From an uncultured Campylobacter sp. (GTDB taxonomy: Bacteria; Campylobacterota; Campylobacteria; Campylobacterales; Campylobacteraceae): a stretch of DNA of 42,730 bases. The position numbers were made by a program, and so were the translations under genes. A model generated the notes under the pieces. That model searched no databases. It worked only from the letters and a program-made list of their open reading frames with translations, and was not told the origin of the DNA. Each line of letters starts with the position of its first letter. The first letter of the stretch is position 1. Positions 1 to 7,537 of the stretch are shown here, piece after piece. The stretch is taken from assembly GCA_937990735.1 (NCBI GenBank), contig CALKQT010000078.1:1-42730 (forward strand), read 5' to 3'.

Positions 1-168
1 TCGAATATATCACTAATTATCGCGCTAGAAACGGAGATGATTTTATATATTATCCAGCCATTGGCCCCGGGCGGGTGCCCAAATGAAAATTTTAATTGGA
101 TTGTGTATAGGGAATTTCATAAAAGCATAGAGGACGCGTTTAAGCAGGTCGAATTTGAATCGGCGTGA
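1..168 (+). CDS. C-terminal fragment of an unrecognised protein, probably frameshifted
   Basis: An open frame runs from the window edge to a TGA at 166-168 and encodes 55 residues; its second half (NFNWIVYREFHKSIEDAF) looks like real protein. The first 80 bases read better in frame 3, which gives a plausible stretch (YRARNGDDFIYYPAIGPG) and then stops at 84-86. Joining the two frames inside the CCCCGGGCGGG run (about 66-76) gives one continuous sensible protein, so a one-base shift there is likely. The family is not recognised. The gene starts outside the window and lies in the AT-rich left-end patch. Confidence 0.35.
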   Translation, partial: SNISLIIALETEMILYIIQPLAPGGCPNENFNWIVYREFHKSIEDAFKQVEFESA

Positions 169-279
169 AGAAAGAGGATTGGATAAGGCGTTAAATTTGG
201 AAAGGACTAAGGAGAAACGCTGTAAAATTTAAAATTTTAGAACTGAGGCTTTATGAAAAATATAAGGATATGGTTATAG

Positions 280-681
280 ATGCGTGAGGACGAAAGGGTA
301 AATGCAGCATTGATGGCCAAAATAGATATTTTATTAAATTTAATAAATTTTTCTAAAAATATAAGCGCGATAAAAAGCGACTTAGCAAAGATAGGCTTTA
401 ATAGCGAATCGGAGCTTGTAACAATAACTAAAAATACCATTGCAAACATCCTAAATAGAGTCATTAATAAAGAAATTTCATATGAGCTCCTTGAGGAATG
501 GGCAAATTTAATCGAGTGTCGCGAGGATATAGGATATGAGGATGAAATTTTGCAAGAGATCATATTTGAGCTGGCAAACCCTCGCCTTTATGGAGAGATA
601 GACAAGAGGAAGATTTGTATGATTTTAGATGAAATTAAATACGGGCGGAGCGAGACGAATGATACTAGAAAAAAATATTGA
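280..681 (+). CDS. hypothetical small acidic protein, immunity-like
   Basis: A 133-residue cytosolic protein with no signal peptide or membrane segment. It is rich in Ile, Leu, Asn, Lys and Glu, with a helical look throughout. The middle (YELLEEWANLIECREDIGYE, near residues 68-87) followed by ILQEIIFELANP resembles small proteins that accompany polymorphic toxins as immunity factors, but no family can be named with certainty. The start follows an AAGGATAT ribosome site; an internal Met at residue 12 is an alternative. Its end overlaps the next gene by 23 bases, so the two are probably co-translated. Its base composition is clearly more AT-rich than the window average, which hints at transfer. 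Confidence 0.6.
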   Translation: MREDERVNAALMAKIDILLNLINFSKNISAIKSDLAKIGFNSESELVTITKNTIANILNRVINKEISYELLEEWANLIECREDIGYEDEILQEIIFELANPRLYGEIDKRKICMILDEIKYGRSETNDTRKKY

Positions 682-1003
682 TATTGTGGACGAAAGGGCC
701 ATTTTGCTAATGGCGCTGGGCTCATTACGGGTATTGGAACACAAAGCGATTACCATAGATGAAAGCCAAAGAATTTTATTTTCACCCTATATCTCAACGC
801 ATTTGGAAAAAAATAAGGTCGATGAACGCATTATAGATATAATAATCGAATGCTGCGAATTAGAGGATATTTTTGAGCTAATTCCTACAAAATATATGCA
901 AACCCTGCAAATATTGCAGAATAGAATAATAGAAATTTTAAAGCAATACGATGAAGAATCTAGAAAAAGGTGGATAATTATAGATGAGAAATACTTTTCA
1001 TAA
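659..1003 (+). CDS. small protein resembling the DUF3969 type
   Basis: From the ATG at 659 it encodes 114 residues; the open frame reaches further upstream only through a non-ATG start inside the previous gene. The layout is an N-terminal ALLMALGSLRVLEHKAIT helix pair, a conserved-looking ESQRILFSPY segment, then an ELEDIFELIP segment and a charged C-terminal helix. From memory this pattern matches small DUF3969 proteins of unknown function, often found singly or in immunity-gene neighbourhoods; this was not searched. It has no signal peptide. It overlaps the gene before it and shares its AT-rich composition, so the pair likely moved together. Confidence 0.55.
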   Translation: MILEKNIDIVDERAILLMALGSLRVLEHKAITIDESQRILFSPYISTHLEKNKVDERIIDIIIECCELEDIFELIPTKYMQTLQILQNRIIEILKQYDEESRKRWIIIDEKYFS

Positions 1004-1404
1004 CCTCCATCTTTGCAGTGAGCGAGCGGGTAAATAAAATTTGACTCAAGATAAGTTAAAAACTTTCAAGGAATTTTTAACTTATCTTGAACCTTTAAAA
1101 TTTTAACGTCACGATAGAAACTCTGTGTAAATTTAAGTCCTTCCAATACTTGATAATACTATTAACGAGATCGGTGTCACAATATAAATCATAAATTTTA
1201 GATGAGATGGCAAATTTTATGATTTAAGGAGTTTGATGTATCTACCTTATACTCGATGATTTTATTAATTTTAAACTATTAGTTTGAAAAATAAATTAGT
1301 AGATAAAATCCTCTGATTTAGATAAAACACATTTTTCTTATATTACAATGAAGGCAAGAGTAAAATTTTGAAGTCACGATGCTGTGATATAAATTTAAAG
1401 ATAT
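1004..1404. other. intergenic stretch, AT-rich, one strong inverted repeat
   Basis: About 400 bases with no credible open frame on either strand. It holds the perfect inverted repeat at 1046-1090 and otherwise AT-rich sequence with several ATAAATTTTA-like words. No RNA gene was recognised before the tRNA at 1405. Confidence 0.6.
1046..1090. repeat. perfect 17-bp inverted repeat with 11-base loop
   Basis: The left arm 1046-1062 and right arm 1074-1090 are exact reverse complements (arm TCAAGATAAGTTAAAAA); the loop is 1063-1073. It lies 43 bases after the stop of the gene ending at 1003, where a terminator would be expected, but it is AT-rich and no U-run follows the right arm on the plus strand. 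It could act as a terminator, an RNA stability element, or be the footprint of a small mobile element. Confidence 0.7.
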
Positions 1405-1479
<75 letters not shown>

Positions 1480-1520
1480 ATACAAAAGCGCAAATGAATT
1501 TTAAATAACATTCACAAAAG

Positions 1521-1595
1521 TGGATGGGGTAGGAGGATTCGAACCTCCGAATGATTGGACCAAAACCAATTGCCTTGCCGCTTGGCTATACCCCA
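1521..1595 (-). tRNA. tRNA-Gln (TTG)
   Basis: The reverse complement gives acceptor TGGGGTA with TACCCCA, discriminator T, an encoded CCA, and anticodon stem ATTGG/CCAAT around loop TTTTGGT, so the anticodon is TTG. It is the first tRNA after the promoter at 1616-1644, and the initiator tRNA follows. Epsilonproteobacteria charge this tRNA through misacylation and GatCAB; that is general knowledge and is not shown here. Confidence 0.95.
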
Positions 1596-1615
1596 ACTTT
1601 TTAAAATAAGATTAT

Positions 1616-1644
1616 ATTATACATAAATTATTCTCATAAGTCAA
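1616..1644 (-). promoter_or_regulatory. near-consensus sigma70 promoter for tRNA-Gln/tRNA-fMet
   Basis: On the minus strand, TTGACT (1639-1644) and TATAAT (1616-1621) are separated by exactly 17 bases. The expected start site near 1609 is about 14 bases before the tRNA-Gln 5' end. A strong promoter fits a stable-RNA transcript. Confidence 0.75.
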
Positions 1645-1810
1645 GTCCTATAATAAATAATATTAAAAATTTATTTTATGATATTACTCGCATCATAATT
1701 AACTATATATAAGTCGAAACAGTTATCTAATTTAAAAATTATATTATTATAAAAAATATAGAATTTTAAAATTAATAATTATAGAATCAAAAAATAAAGA
1801 AATATAAATT

Positions 1811-1838
1811 AAAAAAGCCCTAGCCGAAGCTAGGGTTA
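1811..1838 (-). terminator. rho-independent terminator of the pseudopilin gene
   Basis: On the minus strand, a 7-bp CCCTAGC / GCTAGGG stem closes on a TTCG tetraloop and is followed by C and six T. It starts about 25 bases after the pseudopilin stop. Confidence 0.9.
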
Positions 1839-1863
1839 AACAGTAAATCGCTAAAAGAATCTA

Positions 1864-2310
1864 CTATTCGTATTGAACACCTTTACCACCAAATTTATAG
1901 GCATTTGTAGTTTTATTTCCAGCTGTACTTAAAATAGCAGCTTCAACCTGTGATACACCAGGCATTTCCCATACTCTCTGGCATAGAGCACCAGTCTTAG
2001 TTATAGTCATACTAGCTTCACCTTTAGCATTATCATAGCCATCTACAGTTAAGCAAACTTGATTTTTCACCTTAATAGGATTTGGTACATTAGTCATACT
2101 TGCAGTCGCCGATGATGCAGTACCGGCAAATTCGCCTTGTGAAGTATAGTAAGAGCCTAGGTCGGTTATAAGCGTCTGAATATTTGTAGCTGCTTTAGAA
2201 ACCTCAGCATCATCACGAGTAGCTGCAAGTCTTGGAATAGCAACAGCTGCCAAAATACCTAAAATAACGATAACGAAGATCAACTCGATCATAGTAAAAC
2301 CTTTTTTCAT
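1864..2310 (-). CDS. type II secretion / type IV pilin-like prepilin
   Basis: A 148-residue protein with a class III signal: MKKG is followed by FTMIELIFVIVILGILAAVA, with cleavage expected after Gly4 and Glu at position 5 of the mature protein. This marks a prepilin cut by PilD-type peptidase. A hydrophobic helix to residue ~26 is followed by a charged spine and a globular part with two Cys (~100 and ~125) that may form a disulfide. It resembles GspG/PilE-like pseudopilins used in DNA uptake or secretion in Campylobacter. It stands alone, with its own perfect promoter, a good AAGGAGT ribosome site and a terminator, which implies high expression. No pilus assembly genes lie nearby. Confidence 0.85.
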   Translation of the reverse strand: MKKGFTMIELIFVIVILGILAAVAIPRLAATRDDAEVSKAATNIQTLITDLGSYYTSQGEFAGTASSATASMTNVPNPIKVKNQVCLTVDGYDNAKGEASMTITKTGALCQRVWEMPGVSQVEAAILSTAGNKTTNAYKFGGKGVQYE

Positions 2311-2337
2311 GGTTTACTCCTTAAATAAAATTCATCC

Positions 2338-2353
2338 CGCATACCTATATGCG
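2338..2353 (-). promoter_or_regulatory. 5' end hairpin of the pseudopilin mRNA
   Basis: A 6-bp stem CGCATA / TATGCG with a four-base loop lies 5-20 bases from the expected transcript start and upstream of the ribosome site. Stems at mRNA 5' ends often slow decay; that role is inferred. Confidence 0.5.
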
Positions 2354-2365
2354 AAACTTGGCAGA

Positions 2366-2394
2366 ATTATAGAGAAAAATTTAAAAATTGTCAA
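2366..2394 (-). promoter_or_regulatory. perfect-consensus sigma70 promoter of the pseudopilin gene
   Basis: On the minus strand, TTGACA (2389-2394) and TATAAT (2366-2371) are both exact consensus, with a 17-base AT-rich spacer. The start is expected near 2359, giving a leader of about 50 bases. Confidence 0.85.
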
Positions 2395-2587
2395 TAGTTT
2401 TTGGCAAATTTTTTACAATTTATTTACAAAGTCCGATTTTGCGGGCATTTTAAAATCAGAATTTTGAACCTATTTGATCTATTAATGTATTGTAGCTGTA
2501 CCTCTGCACATTGATACTATAAAAATTATTTGCTTTCATTATCGCACATCAGGCGATAAGCCATATGTCTATTCGAGATGTAGGATG

Positions 2588-3778
2588 CTACAGCCCGTAT
2601 CTTTTTGTGAGAATTTCATAGCTCTCCACGCGTCTATCGCGCAGAAACGGCCACCAGCGGCGCACGTTTTCGCATCTTTGCATATCGATGGTTACGACTT
2701 CACATAGCTCGTCGGTGCTATTTGTGCGAAATAGCTGTTCGCCCTGCGCGCCGAAAACAAAGCTATTGCCCCAAAACCTAATCCCCTCTTCGCTGGCAAG
2801 CTGGTCTACGCGCTGTTTATTCGGCAGCACCTCTAAAGTTTCGCCGTTAAATTTGATCTCTATCGAAATTTTTAAATTCTCTCGTACCGCCTCATCCTTC
2901 GCGGGCAAAATTTCGCCGCCGATCGCCATTTTGTCGCTACCCGTTAACGCCCCGTTATTAAAAGACAAAATTCCGCTCTCGCTTAAAATTTTACTATCGC
3001 CACCTGCATCTACGGAGCGCAAAATTTTATCGCTGGCTACTCCGCCGTCGCTTGCTGGCGAAATTTTATTTCCCCCGGATAAAATTTCATCCGGCGAAAC
3101 CTCGCTAAGCGCGGCGCTCTCAAAGCCCACGCGATTTACGGCGATTACGGGCAGGGAGTTTGCCACCGCATGCCCGCGCTGTACCGCGACCCAAGCCTCC
3201 AGCTGACGCGCCTTTTCGTCCTCGTCGTCGCCGTCGAACCACCCGATCGCGGTCGGATATATTAGCAGCTCGGCACCGCGTAGCGCCATCGCGCGCGCCG
3301 CCTCGGGATACCACTGATCCCAGCACACCAGCACGCCGAGCCGTCCTACGCTCGTATCTATGGGCTCAAAGCCCAGATCGCCCGGCGTGAAATAAAATTT
3401 TTCGTAAAACTGTGGATCGTCGGGTATGTGCATCTTGCGGTACTTGCCGGCGATCCTGCCGTCGCGCTCGAATACCACGGCGGTGTTGTGATACAGCCCT
3501 GCGGCGCGACGCTCGAAAAGCGAGCTTACCAGCACGACGCCAAATCTCTTCGCTACCTCGCTCCACAGCCGCAAATCACGCTCGAAATCCTGCGCATAGT
3601 CGAAATTTTCGGTATTTTCGCGCTGGCAAAAATAATGCGTCTGATGAAGCTCTTGCAAAACGATTAACTGCGCGCCCTTTGCCGCTGCGCGCGCGATGAG
3701 CTCGATGCTACGCGCTATCGTGCGCGCCTTAGTGCCTTCAAATTTATGCGAAATCAGCCCAACTTTTAAAATTTTCAT
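2588..3778 (-). CDS. aguB: N-carbamoylputrescine amidase with a large insert
   Basis: Nitrilase-superfamily amidase that hydrolyses N-carbamoylputrescine to putrescine, the last step from agmatine. The triad is visible: Glu43 (LQELH), Lys115 (GKYRKMH) and Cys152 (VLVCWDQWYPEA). HIPDDPQFYEKFYF and IRFWGNSFVFG are typical of the AguB branch. At 396 residues it is about 100 longer than usual. The surplus is a low-complexity segment of roughly residues 222-338 (2768-3115), built around recurring DKIL/EIL units, placed between AVNRVGFE and GIRFWGNSF. The frame stays open, so the enzyme is probably functional with a surface loop. It follows aguA by 20 bases in one transcript. Confidence 0.93.
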   Translation of the reverse strand: MKILKVGLISHKFEGTKARTIARSIELIARAAAKGAQLIVLQELHQTHYFCQRENTENFDYAQDFERDLRLWSEVAKRFGVVLVSSLFERRAAGLYHNTAVVFERDGRIAGKYRKMHIPDDPQFYEKFYFTPGDLGFEPIDTSVGRLGVLVCWDQWYPEAARAMALRGAELLIYPTAIGWFDGDDEDEKARQLEAWVAVQRGHAVANSLPVIAVNRVGFESAALSEVSPDEILSGGNKISPASDGGVASDKILRSVDAGGDSKILSESGILSFNNGALTGSDKMAIGGEILPAKDEAVRENLKISIEIKFNGETLEVLPNKQRVDQLASEEGIRFWGNSFVFGAQGEQLFRTNSTDELCEVVTIDMQRCENVRRWWPFLRDRRVESYEILTKRYGL

Positions 3779-3798
3779 ATTTTCCCTTAGGTCTAAAT

Positions 3799-4791
3799 TT
3801 AAAGCTTGAATTTATTCATGCACGAGCAGTGCAGCGAGCCGTTTTGACGGATGAAAACGCGCGCGTCTACTCCCACTACTTCGCGATCCGCACACGCCGC
3901 ACGCAGACGCGACAGCGCCAGCTCGTCCGCCGCGCGGTTTGGATCGTGCGGATCTGCGGGGTCTGCGTAGGTAGGCACGATGAGCGCGCCGTTTAAAAAG
4001 ACGAAATTTGCGTAAGTCGCGGGCAATCTGCGCTCCTGATAAAAGATCGCGCGCGGGATCGGCAGTTCGATCACGTCGTATCCGAGCGATGAAATTTCAT
4101 CTTTCATCGCGCTAAGTTCCGCATAGTGCAGATCGCTCGGATCGTCGCACGAGCTTATCGCCACGACGCGCGGGCTTAGAAAACGCGCAAGGGTATCGAC
4201 GTGGCTATCGGTATCGTCGCCCTTTATGAAGCCGCGCTCTAGCCAGATTATGTTTTTTAGTCCGAAAATTTCACGCAGCCGCGCGTCCAGCTCGGCCTTG
4301 CTTAGGGAGTTGCGATTTTCGTTTAGCAAACACGCGCTCGTAGTTAGCATCGTGCCCGCGCCGTCAAAATCGACGCTACCGCCTTCTAAGATCAGATCCA
4401 CGTCTCGCAGCGGACGGGCGCTCGCGGCGTAAAGTTTGGAATTTAACGCGTCGTCCTTGGCGCTTGCGAACTTGCCTCCCCAGGCATTGAAACGAAAATT
4501 TAGCCCCGTGATTTTACCGCCCTCCTCTACGTCGATCGCGCCGTAATCGCGGATCCACGTATCGTCGGTATCGATTTGCGCGAAGCTCGCGTTTGCTAAG
4601 CCGCCGCAAATTTGCTCAAAATCCTCGCGGCTCGGCGCGATCGCAACGACCGGCTCAAACCTCACTGCGACGGCGATAAAGTCGCGATAAGCCGCTCGTA
4701 TCTCGCCTAAATACGGCGCCCAATCGGTACCTGCATGCGGCAAAGACACCAAAAGCGCCTCTTGCTCTTCCCATTCGGCGAATGCTCTCAT
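3799..4791 (-). CDS. aguA: agmatine deiminase
   Basis: 330-residue member of the peptidylarginine/agmatine deiminase family (PF04371 type), converting agmatine to N-carbamoylputrescine and ammonia. Visible marks are the N-terminal EWEEQEALLVSLPH, the DTWIRDYG motif, EGGSVDFDGAG, the DTDSHVDTLARF histidine motif and a C-terminal GSLHC with the catalytic Cys (another Cys follows two residues later). The start has a TTGGAG ribosome site. A TATAAT at 4819-4824 on this strand is a likely -10. It forms a two-gene putrescine operon with the amidase downstream. Confidence 0.93.
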   Translation of the reverse strand: MRAFAEWEEQEALLVSLPHAGTDWAPYLGEIRAAYRDFIAVAVRFEPVVAIAPSREDFEQICGGLANASFAQIDTDDTWIRDYGAIDVEEGGKITGLNFRFNAWGGKFASAKDDALNSKLYAASARPLRDVDLILEGGSVDFDGAGTMLTTSACLLNENRNSLSKAELDARLREIFGLKNIIWLERGFIKGDDTDSHVDTLARFLSPRVVAISSCDDPSDLHYAELSAMKDEISSLGYDVIELPIPRAIFYQERRLPATYANFVFLNGALIVPTYADPADPHDPNRAADELALSRLRAACADREVVGVDARVFIRQNGSLHCSCMNKFKL

Positions 4792-4855
4792 TTTTGCTCC
4801 AAGATTAAAATTTAACGGATTATAGCGAAGCTCGGTTTAAAAAGATATTTGTGGA

Positions 4856-4932
4856 TGGTGCGCCCGGAGGAATTCGAATCCCCGACCTTTTGAACCGCAA
4901 TCAAATGCTCTATCCAGCTGAGCTACGAGCGC
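4856..4932 (-). tRNA. tRNA-Arg (GCG)
   Basis: The reverse complement gives acceptor GCGCTCG with CGGGCGC (one G-T pair), discriminator A, an encoded CCA, and anticodon stem TTTGA/TCAAA with loop TTGCGGT, so the anticodon is GCG, reading CGC/CGU. A TATAAT box lies at 4953-4958 on the same strand; its -35 is poor. The usual bacterial CGN reader has ACG edited to inosine, so the G34 form is worth noting. Confidence 0.92.
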
Positions 4933-5319
4933 ACGAAATAAAAGAAAACGGGATTATAGCGTTTTTAGCTTAAATTTAGCCAAAAAGGCGGTTTAAATTT
5001 CGACATGCGATAAATTTCAGCTTCGCATTTTTTGCATTTTTGCGTTTGCCTTATCGCGACGTCCAGTTTTTCGTTTAAATTCCAACGTGCAAGAATTTTA
5101 GCCTACTCAAATTCACCTTGTATCGCGCCGAAATTTAACTTGCTTAAGGATTCTGCTCGCATTTTGGAATTTAAAATTTAGCCTACTTAAAATTCCGCGA
5201 GCCAAATTTAAAATATCCTAAAAATTTTACAACTTTGCAGCCCAAATCCCACGCAAAATAAATAAAATTTATCGCTTTTTAGGTATCATAAGCGAATAAT
5301 AATGAACGAAGGAGAGAAA
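4933..5319. other. intergenic stretch with AAATTT-rich sequence
   Basis: About 390 bases between tRNA-Arg and the split gene at 5320. No credible open frame. A short direct repeat (TTAGCCTACT followed by AAATTC-like sequence) occurs near 5098 and 5178. A TATCAT at 5284-5289 is a possible -10 for the plus-strand genes. Confidence 0.5.
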
Positions 5320-5415
5320 ATGAAGCAAGTATTTTTGGCGTTTGCGCTGTGGCTCGGTTTTAGCGGGGCTGCTTTTGCGATGCAAGATACGAAGCCGAGC
5401 GAGGCGCAAGGGTAA
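5320..5415 (+). pseudogene. signal-peptide end of a secreted Cys-rich protein, cut by an in-frame stop
   Basis: The ATG at 5320 has a GGAGAG ribosome site and encodes 31 residues: a clear Sec signal peptide (MKQVFLAFALWLGFSGAAFA, then MQD) followed by TAA at 5413-5415. The same frame continues open from the stop to 5943, including the large downstream reading frame. The simplest reading is one 207-codon gene carrying a single nonsense codon just after the signal peptide. Confidence 0.7.
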
Positions 5416-5457
5416 AATTCCGCGGAAGTTAAAATTTTAAGCGACGGGTTTTATAAA

Positions 5458-5943
5458 ATGTCCGCCGAAGAGTATGGCAAAGCGAAAGTTAGTTGCGACG
5501 CTTCGCATGATTACATAGGTTGTGATAAAATTTATTCTCCAAAAATTTCGCAATTTATAAAGGAGTGCGATTTTGGCAATGGAAAATACAGTACCTGTGA
5601 AAAATTGTTAGAAACTTTAAATACGAAATGCTTTGAAAAAAATGGCAGAGAAAATTTTGAAGCTTGCGATTTGGCGGGCGAAATTCTAATTAAAACAAGC
5701 AGAATTCCGTTAGGTTTAGAACGGCTAGTAAGAGGCTGCGAAGTCGGTCAGATTATAAATTCTTGTTTTCTTTGCGCTCTAACATATCTGCATTATTCAT
5801 TCGACATTGACGAAGTAATCAAATACGCAACGATGACGCGAGATCTAGCGTATGATAAAGAACATTTCAATAAAATCATCAAAAAATTGCAAGATTGCAA
5901 AGCCGACAAAGAGTGCAATCCCGCAAAATTAGAATTTCAATAA
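5458..5943 (+). CDS. Sel1/Hcp-like cysteine-rich repeat protein, body of an interrupted gene
   Basis: 161 residues from the first ATG after the in-frame TAA at 5413, in the same frame as the signal peptide at 5320. It holds about eleven Cys spaced as in Helicobacter Cys-rich proteins and Sel1-like repeats: CDFGNGKYSTC, then ACDLAGE, then CEVGQIINSCFLCALTYLH, and a final DCKADKEC. Such proteins form stacked helical pairs held by disulfides in the periplasm or outside the cell. The ATG at 5458 has no convincing ribosome site, and without the signal peptide the product could not be exported, so the gene is probably inactive unless the stop is read through or is a sequence error. Confidence 0.6.
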   Translation: MSAEEYGKAKVSCDASHDYIGCDKIYSPKISQFIKECDFGNGKYSTCEKLLETLNTKCFEKNGRENFEACDLAGEILIKTSRIPLGLERLVRGCEVGQIINSCFLCALTYLHYSFDIDEVIKYATMTRDLAYDKEHFNKIIKKLQDCKADKECNPAKLEFQ

Positions 5944-6008
5944 GCAAACGGCGAGAACAAATACGGCGGGTTAAATTTCTAAATTTAAAAAGCAAAGGAA
6001 AGATCGCT

Positions 6009-6350
6009 ATGGCGGATAGGCTGATCGACATCGGGCTTATTTTGTTTTTCGGCGGCTTTGGCTTTGTATGCTATATAAACGGCGTATTGGGCATCGGCAA
6101 AGACTATATGCAGCGCAATAAAATAGATTTCGTGCGCTGGATCTTTAGTCCGAGGCACATTCTGCCCTCCAACACGCCGTTCGATTCAAACGAGCCGCTA
6201 GAATTAAAATTTAAAGAGCCCAAAAGCAAGCACATAATCTACAATTTTTTAGAGCTCATCATCCATTATGCGATAATCGCGCCGTTTTTAGTGATCTATG
6301 CGGGGATTTTCCTATTTTGCGCGGGACTAGCCATTAAAATTTTATCCTAA
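6009..6350 (+). CDS. small two-helix membrane protein, unknown
   Basis: From the ATG at 6009, with AAGGAAAG upstream, 113 residues. Two membrane segments are visible: near residues 6-26 (LIDIGLILFFGGFGFVCYI) and near 82-112 (the C-terminal stretch ending in AGLAIKILS). A soluble charged loop lies between them (about 30-80). No family was recognised. The frame is open back to 5895, inside the previous gene's end, but that part looks like the previous gene read in another frame. It may be co-transcribed with the Cys-rich gene 65 bases upstream. Confidence 0.65.
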   Translation: MADRLIDIGLILFFGGFGFVCYINGVLGIGKDYMQRNKIDFVRWIFSPRHILPSNTPFDSNEPLELKFKEPKSKHIIYNFLELIIHYAIIAPFLVIYAGIFLFCAGLAIKILS

Positions 6351-7537
6351 ATTTAAAATTTGCGACGCGGATGCAGAGCGGGCATTGCATAGACGCCGTT
6401 TTCGTTGCAGAATTTCAAATTTTACGCCGCATCTCTTGCTAAGCATGCACCGCTTCCGCGTCTTAAAAAGTAAAATTTCAAAATTTTATCCCCAAATTCA
6501 CGACTTGCGAATTTTATGCCGTGATTTCCATTTCTATCGGGGCGGAAAGGGGTTGCGAGGTCACATTTCTCGCGGGCGCCGCCTCCGCAGCACTGCATTG
6601 CTCTGCTCGCCCGCAAACCCTGCCCAACCCCCTACAACGCTATATGGGCGAGCCGCGCTCGCGTTAAATTCTTTCTATTGCGGCTACGCCGCATGAAATT
6701 CTTTAGAGGTAAATTTATCGTATTTGGAATTTTAAAATTCCATCCGTAGCCGCCAAGCAAATTTATCCGCCGATAAATCATCAAACCGCCGACCGACCGC
6801 AAAACCGAAACGGCTTGCGGCGATGAAATTTAAGCAATGCGAGCTCAAATTCCATCCACGGCACGGCTTCTCCGTGGCGCGTTCATTTTGGCAGCGGTGC
6901 GACCGCAGCTGCACTCTATTAAAATTCTATTCGGAACCGCCCTCGCCTCGTTTAAATTCTATCGCACAAATTTTGCCGAGCGCTAAGGCGGAGGATGAAC
7001 CGCCCCCGCTTTGTTTAAATTCCGCTGCACCGACCGATCGCCGACCAGCCCGGGATCGGTTACGAGCTCATTACAGGACCGATCGGCAGCAAGCCGGCCA
7101 CAAACCAGCAGCCCGCCGAAGCAAACGATCTAGCAAAATCGAAAAGATCGGTCGCAAACAAACCTGTCGTCAAATCAAGGGATCGCCGAAGCGCTAAATC
7201 GGTCGTCGGTCCGGTTTCAAAACCGCTTGGTCCACCACAATGAGCGGGCCCGACTAACGAACCGAGGGAACCGAGTCGCAAATCCCCAACTGATTGCAAT
7301 CCGAGCGGACTGATCCGCAAATAAGCAGACGGGCTAACGAGCTAGACGATATAGCCGCAAATTGCCGACTAATTGCGAGCCGAGCCGCTAAACCGCTCGG
7401 TCACAGACCGGCCTCCAAGCCGCCCGGCAAGCGGGCTAGCCTCAAAATCGCCCAAGCCGCAAGCCGGTCGCAAAACTGCTCGGTTGCAAGCTAAACTAGA
7501 AGTCGCACAATAAGCAGGCTAATCCCGAAACCACCGC
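6351..7537. other. gene desert of 1.2 kb with degenerate short repeats
   Basis: No open frame here has a ribosome site, family resemblance or normal composition. From about 7030 to 7530 the sequence consists of loosely repeated short words such as CGGTCGCAAA, AAGCCGG and GACTAACGA, with small palindromes, as in an old short-period tandem array. The part from 6351 to 7030 is less regular, with scattered AAATTC/AAATTT words in GC-rich sequence. It may be a decayed gene or expanded non-coding repeat. Confidence 0.5.

Noticed and set aside
2539..2559. TTATCGC / GCGATAA hairpin after aguB as a terminator
   Set aside because: The 7-bp stem is perfect and suitably placed, but the T-rich stretch begins too far downstream; too weak to list as a terminator.
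2688..3206. A 172-codon plus-strand frame opposite aguB
   Set aside because: It covers the low-complexity insert of aguB, where repeats keep several frames open; the minus-strand enzyme is certain.
6385..7494. Open frames between the small membrane protein and msrAB
   Set aside because: Extreme composition, no start signals, and opposite-strand frames of equal quality; treated as non-coding repeat sequence.
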